Shown here: piece by piece, positions 58,723 to 64,000 of the stretch | Position numbering within the stretch: the stretch's first letter is position 1 | How the letters are laid out: every line of letters starts with the position of its first letter | Assembly (NCBI GenBank): GCA_024760525.1 | Contig: CP060499.1 | Span: forward strand, 3,431,501-3,495,500 | DNA length: 64,000 bases | Source: Nitrospira sp. | GTDB taxonomy: Bacteria > Nitrospirota > Nitrospiria > Nitrospirales > Nitrospiraceae | Reading direction: 5' to 3' | Position numbers and translations under genes: made by a program | The notes under the pieces: generated by a model | What the model was told of the DNA's origin: nothing | Database searches by the model: none | Seen by the model: the letters and a program-made list of their open reading frames with translations, nothing else

Positions 58723-59939
58723 AGCGGGCCTCCCATCGAGAGTTGCTCGCGGAGGGCCTCGGACTTCAAGGCATAGCTTCCCTGAGTCACCACCTCGTCG
58801 CCTTCCTTCACACCGCTCTTGACTTCGATATGATGTTGCGACGACTCTCCGACCTTTATTTCGCGCAATTCGAACCGGCGGGGGCCTTGCACGACAAACA
58901 CCACTGTCCGGCTGCCGACCTGCTGGACGGCCGCATGGGGCAGGGCCAAGACCGACTGGTCCGGCGTGAGCAACGTCACGTCGGCGAACATTTCCGGACG
59001 CAGGCGTCGGTCAGGGTTGGCAATATCCGAGCGCGCCATGACTGTGCGAGTCGCCGGATCGACCATGGCGCCCACATAACTAATGGCGCCGCGAAAGACG
59101 GCATCGGGATAGGCCGCCACACGCACCTCCACGCCAAGTCCGGCCTGCAATCGCCCGGCCTGTTGTTCCGGAAAATCCGCGCGGACCCAGACCGTCGAGA
59201 GGTCCGCAACGGCGAACAGCATCTTATTGGGATCGACAACTTCTCCGACCGTCGCATTCCGTTCGACCACTTCACCGGAGAACGGTGCTCGCAGAAATAC
59301 CTGCGCGACCTCGGCATGCGGCAATTTCTCAGTCCCCAGCCGTTCAATCTCCCGCTCCGTCATGCCAAGGAGATGCAGTTTCTCTTCGGCTTCGTAGAGA
59401 TCGGCTTTGGCGTTTTCGGAGTCAGCCTCGCGCCGTTGATACTCACCGGCCCCGATGGCACCACGATCCAAGAGCGCGTGAGCCCGTTCGAGCGCCTTTT
59501 CCGTCACCCGCACCGCCGTCCTGGTCTTACGATACTCCAATTGCGCCTCTCCGAACGCCGGACTATCAAGCAGGAGCAGACGGTCGCCGGATTTGACTCG
59601 GTCGCCCAGATTGGCATAGACGGCCACGATCCGCCCTGGGACACGGGCACTGAGATGGGCAAGTTGATTCTCGTTGGGAAGAATCTTTCCCGCTTGTGCC
59701 TTCAAGGACGTCCGGACGGAATGGACTCCCACTCGCTCCGTCTGAAGATCTGTAAGCGTCGAACTCCCTTCCTGCAATTCGATCACACCGGACTGAGCCG
59801 ATGGCTTGGCCGGTGAAGCAGCCGGCTTCACGGCTTCATCTTGTTTGGACTGACAAGCCGCTAGCGCGGTCGTCATCATCACGATCGCGACCAGGCGTCG
59901 CAGAACCTCGGATGAGAAGAGCCCCTGACTATGCGTCAT
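58719..59939 (-). CDS. Metal-efflux periplasmic adaptor (CzcB/CusB family), lipoprotein
   Basis: 406 aa. N-terminal signal with lipobox LAAC (about residue 29), so it is lipid anchored. Domain order: lipoyl halves (HLSARVPGRIVAVYANLGD, VFLRAPFSGEVVERNATVGE) around a helical hairpin (ALERAHALLDRGAIGAGEYQ), then beta-barrel and a C-terminal domain (KSGVKEGDEVVTQG). It couples the CzcA-type pump to the TolC-type channel. Both junctions (59936-59939 and 58719-58722) are ATGA overlaps, showing tight coupling in the operon. Confidence 0.9.
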   Translation of the reverse strand: MTHSQGLFSSEVLRRLVAIVMMTTALAACQSKQDEAVKPAASPAKPSAQSGVIELQEGSSTLTDLQTERVGVHSVRTSLKAQAGKILPNENQLAHLSARVPGRIVAVYANLGDRVKSGDRLLLLDSPAFGEAQLEYRKTRTAVRVTEKALERAHALLDRGAIGAGEYQRREADSENAKADLYEAEEKLHLLGMTEREIERLGTEKLPHAEVAQVFLRAPFSGEVVERNATVGEVVDPNKMLFAVADLSTVWVRADFPEQQAGRLQAGLGVEVRVAAYPDAVFRGAISYVGAMVDPATRTVMARSDIANPDRRLRPEMFADVTLLTPDQSVLALPHAAVQQVGSRTVVFVVQGPRRFELREIKVGESSQHHIEVKSGVKEGDEVVTQGSYALKSEALREQLSMGGPL

Positions 59940-61189
59940 GGCAATCCTCCTACCGCCTGTTCCAGCTTTGCCAATGCGAGAGAGTAAGAGGCTCTGGCCT
60001 GGGCAAACTCAAGGAGCGTCTGGCGGTGGACGCGCTGTGCATCGATCACTTCGAGCAGGCTCGCTACGCCGTTCCGAAAACTGAATTGCGCGATGCCGAG
60101 GGCCTCTTTCGCTTGATAGAGAAGCCCCTTTTCAAAGACCTGGATTTGCCGCTGAGCAGTCTGCATCTCCTGGAAAGATTGGGTCACTGCCTGTTCCAAC
60201 TCATACTGGATTCGGGTACGTTCAGCTTGCGCACGATGGTGCATTCCCATGGCTGTACCGATTTCTCCTTGTCGCCGATACCAAATGGGGACGGGCACAC
60301 TCAGTCCCGCCATGACGGATTCATCACCGGCTTCCCGATGGTACTGTCCGATCACCGACACGTTTGGCATGCGCGCCGCGCGTTCCTGCTCCAGCGCAAA
60401 TTGGGCCTGCTCCACCGCTTTCTCCTGTCGGCGAAGCGTGGGATGGCGAGCCATGGCCTGCTCCATCAAGATGCGGAGATTGAGATCCGACCTCGGCACC
60501 TCAAACTCCCCTTGAACGACAAATTGCTCCCCGAGAGCCTTTCCGGAGATCTTGTTGAGATTTGCACGCGAAACCAGCAACGTGTTTTCCGCTCGCGCCA
60601 GATCCTTATCGGCCTTTTGCAGTTCCACCGTCGCTTTGACGAGCTCGAATTTCGGCGATTCCTTCGTCTCAACCCGGACCCGAATGAGCTCGACAAATTC
60701 CTCGACGGTCCTGAGATTCTCTTTGGCCAACTGCACATCTTGCTGGGCAAACAGCAATTGATAGAATGCGGCCTTGACCTCCGCCGAGACGGCCACTTTG
60801 GCCTCTTCTATTCCGGCGAGCGCGCCGGAGAGTCCTGCATCAGCGGCTCGTTGCCGAGCCATCCGCTTTCCCGGCCATTCCAGCGGCTGCTCGACCGTGA
60901 TCGTCCGTTCCGCAATTGAGACGCCGGTACGCGGATCTCGAATCGAACCCCGGCCGGCCGCGCCGCTCACGGTAGGATTGAGATACGCACCGGCCGCGAT
61001 CTGTCTGCCTTGACTTTCTTCCAGCGCCGCCGCTACCCCGGTCATCGCCGGGCTGTGCTTGAGCGCGAGGGTCAGGATTTCGGACAGTGAATAGGGCGTG
61101 GGACGGGAGTCGTCCGCTCTCGTGTGGCCACTCAAGGCGTAAAGGAGGCAATAGACGACGAACGCAATGGCGATCCTATGCAGAATCAT
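59936..61189 (-). CDS. TolC-family outer-membrane efflux channel (CzcC-like)
   Basis: 417 aa. Signal peptide (AFVVYCLLYALSGHTRA) then two repeats of the outer-membrane efflux protein domain. Features are long coiled helices such as GALAGIEEAKVAVSAEVKA and EKAVEQAQFALEQERAARMP and the usual Gln/Ala/Glu-rich pattern. It forms the trimeric channel for the CzcA/CzcB system. SD GGAGA precedes the ATG. An inverted repeat, probably regulatory, lies 16-68 bases upstream. First gene of the operon. Confidence 0.9.
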   Translation of the reverse strand: MILHRIAIAFVVYCLLYALSGHTRADDSRPTPYSLSEILTLALKHSPAMTGVAAALEESQGRQIAAGAYLNPTVSGAAGRGSIRDPRTGVSIAERTITVEQPLEWPGKRMARQRAADAGLSGALAGIEEAKVAVSAEVKAAFYQLLFAQQDVQLAKENLRTVEEFVELIRVRVETKESPKFELVKATVELQKADKDLARAENTLLVSRANLNKISGKALGEQFVVQGEFEVPRSDLNLRILMEQAMARHPTLRRQEKAVEQAQFALEQERAARMPNVSVIGQYHREAGDESVMAGLSVPVPIWYRRQGEIGTAMGMHHRAQAERTRIQYELEQAVTQSFQEMQTAQRQIQVFEKGLLYQAKEALGIAQFSFRNGVASLLEVIDAQRVHRQTLLEFAQARASYSLALAKLEQAVGGLP

Positions 61190-61204
61190 AGCGAGTCTCC
61201 TCGA

Positions 61205-61257
61205 TAGACACCTATTCCTGGTGGTTCCTCACAGTAGGATGCACCATCAGGTGTCTA
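61205..61257. promoter_or_regulatory. 9-bp inverted repeat in the efflux-operon leader
   Basis: TAGACACCT (61205-61213) and AGGTGTCTA (61249-61257) are exact reverse complements around 35 bases, just upstream of the TolC-type gene. The span could cover the operon promoter. A metal-responsive regulator or an RNA stem is possible; no MerR-like spacing is seen. Confidence 0.5.
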
Positions 61258-61291
61258 GAACGGCACGATGTGGTGTGAACGAGTACGGGGC

Positions 61292-61774
61292 TTAGACGAA
61301 GAGACTGGGCGGCGCACGAGAGGAAATCGCATCAACAAAAGGCATCGGCGGCAAGACGATGCCGGGACTTTTCTGCATCCGGGCATACTGCGCTGCGCCG
61401 GGCGCTATGAAAGTCGAAGATCCGAGAACCGGCGCCCAAAACGGCTTGAGCGACTTTCGATCGGTTGAATCGCTCAGGAGCGACAAGCTGAACTCTGTAT
61501 GCCTGTCGCCTACGTGCGAGAGCTGTGCAAACTGGCCGACACCTCCCTGTGCGGATTCTTCGATTCGATCGACTTGCCGGTGGCCGTCGTACTCGCAGTC
61601 GAGGTCCGGCGACCACGCCACGTGAACTGTCCCGCCGTGGTGATGCCCTTTTTCTCCATGCTGATGATCCGCTTCGGGATGAACATGGAACAAAGGCGCT
61701 GCAAGCATCCAAAGCGATGCCCAGACGAGAACAGCCACCCGACACCAAGAATATGCTCGACGCCTTGGTCGCAT
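61292..61774 (-). CDS. His-rich secreted protein, putative metal binder (160 aa)
   Basis: N-terminal hydrophobic segment (VAVLVWASLWMLAAPLF) then a His cluster, HVHPEADHQHGEKGHHHGG, at about residues 30-48. The remaining ~110 residues are Ser/Pro-rich without clear domains. Composition and position between the efflux operon and copB suggest a periplasmic copper or zinc chaperone or buffer, by inference. No homologue family recognised. Confidence 0.62.
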   Translation of the reverse strand: MRPRRRAYSWCRVAVLVWASLWMLAAPLFHVHPEADHQHGEKGHHHGGTVHVAWSPDLDCEYDGHRQVDRIEESAQGGVGQFAQLSHVGDRHTEFSLSLLSDSTDRKSLKPFWAPVLGSSTFIAPGAAQYARMQKSPGIVLPPMPFVDAISSRAPPSLFV

Positions 61775-61875
61775 TTCAGATCAGCGTAGCACGAATCTTC
61801 AGGACCATCAATCGCATGCCCTCCCCGTTTCGCCCAACGCTTCAGCGGGTGTTACCTGTTGCAAGGGAGCACCGG

Positions 61876-62745
61876 CTAAAACCACATTCGTAACCCAACC
61901 ACGAATCGGATCTGGCGCGGATCTCCTCCCTGTTGGCGCACCAGCGTGGCGGTTTCACCGAAGCTTCGGTCGAATGACATGCCGATGTAGGGAGCGAACT
62001 TACGACGAATTTCGTAGCGCAGGCGAACGCCGAATTCCAGATTGTTCAGCCCCGAACCGGTCGTAAATTCTTCGACCCGTTGGATAGCCAGGTTGGTTTG
62101 GAAACGACCTTGCAGGATAAGCCGTTGCGTAAGCAGAAAATCTTTGGTGTAGGAAAGGCGGGCCGAAACGCCGCCGCTCTGATCGATGAATAAAGCCGAT
62201 TCCAACTCATAGTTATACGGCACCAGGCCTTGAATGCCGATCACTCCCAGTCCACGCGCGACATTGCCGCCACGGAACGATTGTGTTTCCATTCGGCCGC
62301 CGACTTGAATGTCGTAGTTTTTCCCGATGAAGTGTCCATAGAGCAGTTGGAAATCTACGTCGTAGTCCGCTTTGAATGCGGTATCCTGCTGTCCTTCACT
62401 CTTGAACCAGAGACGGTGGTAATCCCCGCCGTACCAACCTTCGACATCCCAGCGGTAATCACTGTTACTTCCGTTTCCGCCGGTGCTCGGGCGATATTCG
62501 AGGACGTCGACGAGGGTGAACAGTCGGCGTTCCCGATCGTTCACGGGGCTAGGCCAATCCTGTCGTAGTGCATAGATTGTCTGTGGCCGGCCTTGCTCCG
62601 GCAGAGGCTCGACGATTGGAGGGTGGCCTGAGGCGGTAGCCCTGTCATCTTGTGCGGTTTCCCCCAAGGCGATTGTCACGCTAAGCGCTGCACCCAACGT
62701 GCAGACCGCCAGCGTCACACAACAGTTCCGGAGAGGCAAATTCAC
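61876..62745 (-). CDS. copB: Copper resistance protein CopB (outer-membrane beta-barrel)
   Basis: 289 aa from a GTG at 62745, which starts the signal peptide (NCCVTLAVCTLGAALSVTIA); the open frame to 62835 overlaps copA. Mature part: PSPVNDRERRLFTLVDVLEYRPS, then a string of amphipathic strands with WFKSEG, DFQLLYGHFIGKNYDIQVG, GVRLRYEIRRKFAPYIG, and the terminal VVGLRMWF. This order matches CopB/PcoB. It sequesters or exports copper at the outer membrane together with CopA. The Met/His-rich N-terminal stretch of longer CopB proteins is short here. Confidence 0.85.
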   Translation of the reverse strand: MNLPLRNCCVTLAVCTLGAALSVTIALGETAQDDRATASGHPPIVEPLPEQGRPQTIYALRQDWPSPVNDRERRLFTLVDVLEYRPSTGGNGSNSDYRWDVEGWYGGDYHRLWFKSEGQQDTAFKADYDVDFQLLYGHFIGKNYDIQVGGRMETQSFRGGNVARGLGVIGIQGLVPYNYELESALFIDQSGGVSARLSYTKDFLLTQRLILQGRFQTNLAIQRVEEFTTGSGLNNLEFGVRLRYEIRRKFAPYIGMSFDRSFGETATLVRQQGGDPRQIRFVVGLRMWF

Positions 62746-62759
62746 CGGCGCATTCCCGC

Positions 62760-64000
62760 TTATGATGTAGCGACCTCGACGATGCGAAACATACCCGCTT
62801 CCATGTGCAGGAGGAGATGGCAGTGAAAGGCCCACGGCCCAGGGGCATCGGCGCTGATCAGGACGGACAGCCGTTCAGCTGGTTTGACGACCACCGTATG
62901 CTTTCTTGGCAGATATGCGCCTGAACCATTTTCCAGGTGCATCCACATTCCGTGCATGTGGAGCGGATGCTCCATCATCGTGTCGTTGACAAACGTGAGC
63001 CGAAGGCGCTCGCCGGAGCGCACACGAATCGGCTCCGGCGCATCCGAAAACTTTTTGCCGTCGAACGACCACATGTAACGTTGCATATGGGCGGTAAGAT
63101 GGATCTCGATCTCCCGTTCCGGCGCTCGTTGATCTTGATAGGGAACGAGGCTTTTCAAGTCAGTGTAGAGCAATACACGCCTGGAGTTCTGATCCAACCC
63201 TCTGCCCGGTTCGTGCATACGATTGTGGGAATACTCCGCGACTGTTTGATTGCCGGTGCCATGATGGTCAGGACCGTGCTTGACCGGCGTAGTGCCAGGG
63301 ATAGGAGAACTGCGCGGGAAAATCATCTCCTCACTCGGCATCGTATGTCTTGCTTCTCCGTGCGTCTTGCCATGATCCGTTACGCTTTCATGGGACGGCG
63401 TGGTATTCGAGTCTTCCATGGTGTGGCCGGTGCCATGGTCCGTCATCCCCATATCTTCCATAGTTCGAAGCGGACGGGCCCGCCGCTCAGGAATCTCTCC
63501 CTCCATGCCGGTCCTGGGAGCGAGGGTTCCACGAGCGTACCCGCTCCGGTCCATGGTTTCGGCAAAGATTGTATATGCGCGATCCTCATTGGACTGGACG
63601 ATGACGTCATACGTTTCTGCGGGCCCAAAGCGAAACTCCTCGACTCTGACCGGCTGGACATTCTGGCCATCGGCCTGTACCACCGTCATGGTCAATCCAG
63701 GGATGCGCACATCATAAAACGTCATTGCGGCAGCATTGATGAAGCGCAACCGCACCCGCTCTCCCGGTCGAACAATTCCGGTCCAGTTACCGGCAGGCGG
63801 CAGACCGTTCATCAGGAACGTGAAGGCGGATCCCGTCACATCGGCAAAGTCGGTTGGATCCATCCGCATCTGGTCCCACATCAGATAGCTCTGCATGGCC
63901 GGCCACAGTCCCCAGCGCGCTGCGTCTGAGAGAAATTCCCGACCGTCACGTTTCTGGAAGTTGTAGTAGCCCGATAATTTCTTGAGGTTATTGAATATGA
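62760..64000 (-). CDS. copA: Copper-resistance multicopper oxidase CopA (5' end beyond the window)
   Basis: Partial: ~413 C-terminal codons in frame to the edge, the N-terminal cupredoxin domain missing. Upstream of the ATG at 63896 the frame remains open and reads KKLSGYYNFQKRDGREF, as CopA does, so that ATG is not the start. Copper ligands in the last domain are HPLHMHGMWMH and HCHLLLHMEAGM. A His/Met-rich linker of ~90 residues (TDHGTGHTM, THGEARHTMPSEEM, KHGPDHHGTG) lies between domains. It oxidises Cu+ in the periplasm. CopB starts 15 bases downstream, so the pair is co-transcribed. Confidence 0.92.
   Translation of the reverse strand, partial: IFNNLKKLSGYYNFQKRDGREFLSDAARWGLWPAMQSYLMWDQMRMDPTDFADVTGSAFTFLMNGLPPAGNWTGIVRPGERVRLRFINAAAMTFYDVRIPGLTMTVVQADGQNVQPVRVEEFRFGPAETYDVIVQSNEDRAYTIFAETMDRSGYARGTLAPRTGMEGEIPERRARPLRTMEDMGMTDHGTGHTMEDSNTTPSHESVTDHGKTHGEARHTMPSEEMIFPRSSPIPGTTPVKHGPDHHGTGNQTVAEYSHNRMHEPGRGLDQNSRRVLLYTDLKSLVPYQDQRAPEREIEIHLTAHMQRYMWSFDGKKFSDAPEPIRVRSGERLRLTFVNDTMMEHPLHMHGMWMHLENGSGAYLPRKHTVVVKPAERLSVLISADAPGPWAFHCHLLLHMEAGMFRIVEVATS

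Noticed and set aside
58743..59816. 357-residue plus-strand frame opposite the metal adaptor gene
   Set aside because: Antisense shadow of a well-defined lipoprotein adaptor; no features of its own.
1..64000. CRISPR arrays, intact insertion sequences, rRNA or origin
   Set aside because: No regularly spaced repeats, transposase frames, rRNA-like blocks or DnaA-box clusters were noticed on either strand.

Overview
The window looks like chromosomal DNA of a GC-rich Gram-negative bacterium. The gene content fits a member of the Nitrospirota, most likely Nitrospira-like, but this is inferred from gene content and no marker gene is present. The Gram-negative envelope is shown by a TonB-dependent receptor, RND/TolC efflux, CopB and several lipoproteins. 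Four stand-alone PilZ proteins point to c-di-GMP signalling, and HpnA and CruF homologues point to hopanoids and carotenoids. No rRNA, convincing tRNA, intact transposase or CRISPR array was seen.

Layout. (1) 0.1-6.1 kb: a six-gene minus-strand operon for a phosphonate-type (or sulfonate-type) head group. It encodes a two-subunit thiamine-dependent phosphonopyruvate/sulfopyruvate decarboxylase, an aminoethylphosphonate-type transaminase, a cytidylyltransferase, a CDP-alcohol phosphatidyltransferase and a flippase-like membrane protein. The enzyme that would make phosphonopyruvate (PEP mutase) is absent from the window. (2) 6.2-8.4 kb: two tandem secreted paralogues and two PilZ proteins. (3) 8.6-13.7 kb: a TetR regulator with a perfect palindrome over its own start, followed by an RND drug-efflux adaptor and pump. 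(4) 13.7-22.6 kb: mixed genes, including an SCP2-like protein, a divergent S-adenosylmethionine decarboxylase homologue, a ferredoxin-reductase-like flavoprotein, a PilZ protein, a DUF2914 membrane protein, several unrecognised genes, three small Cys-rich proteins and a hexapeptide acetyltransferase. (5) 23-27.9 kb: polyprenyl diphosphate synthase, HpnA, CruF, cytochrome c and small envelope proteins. (6) 28-33.2 kb: a GAF sensor kinase that has lost its phosphoacceptor His, a serine hydrolase, a 3-methyladenine glycosylase and a deoxyhypusine-synthase-like protein. (7) 33.3-36.4 kb: a NikR-DUF3842-TonB receptor cluster, probably nickel uptake. (8) 36.5-42.6 kb: an ECF sigma factor and anti-sigma pair, divergent from a lipoprotein, DUF4331, TPR and HupE/UreJ series.

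(9) 42.6-54 kb is an eroded accessory region. It holds a broken BASS transporter, an HtrA protease, a methyltransferase, NhaD, a broken Na/Ca exchanger, a probable frameshifted gene and a duplicated cassette of two unrecognised small genes. Part of it (47.2-54.0 kb) is bracketed by two copies of the ynfA 3' end, one intact and one a remnant. (10) 54-64 kb is a metal-resistance block: YnfA, an MFS transporter, a CzcA/CzcB/TolC-type efflux system, a His-rich periplasmic protein, CopB and the start-truncated copper oxidase CopA, which runs off the window edge.

Coordinates of coding genes include the stop codon. Starts were moved from the longest open frame where a Shine-Dalgarno (SD) sequence, a stop/start overlap or family alignment argued for it.
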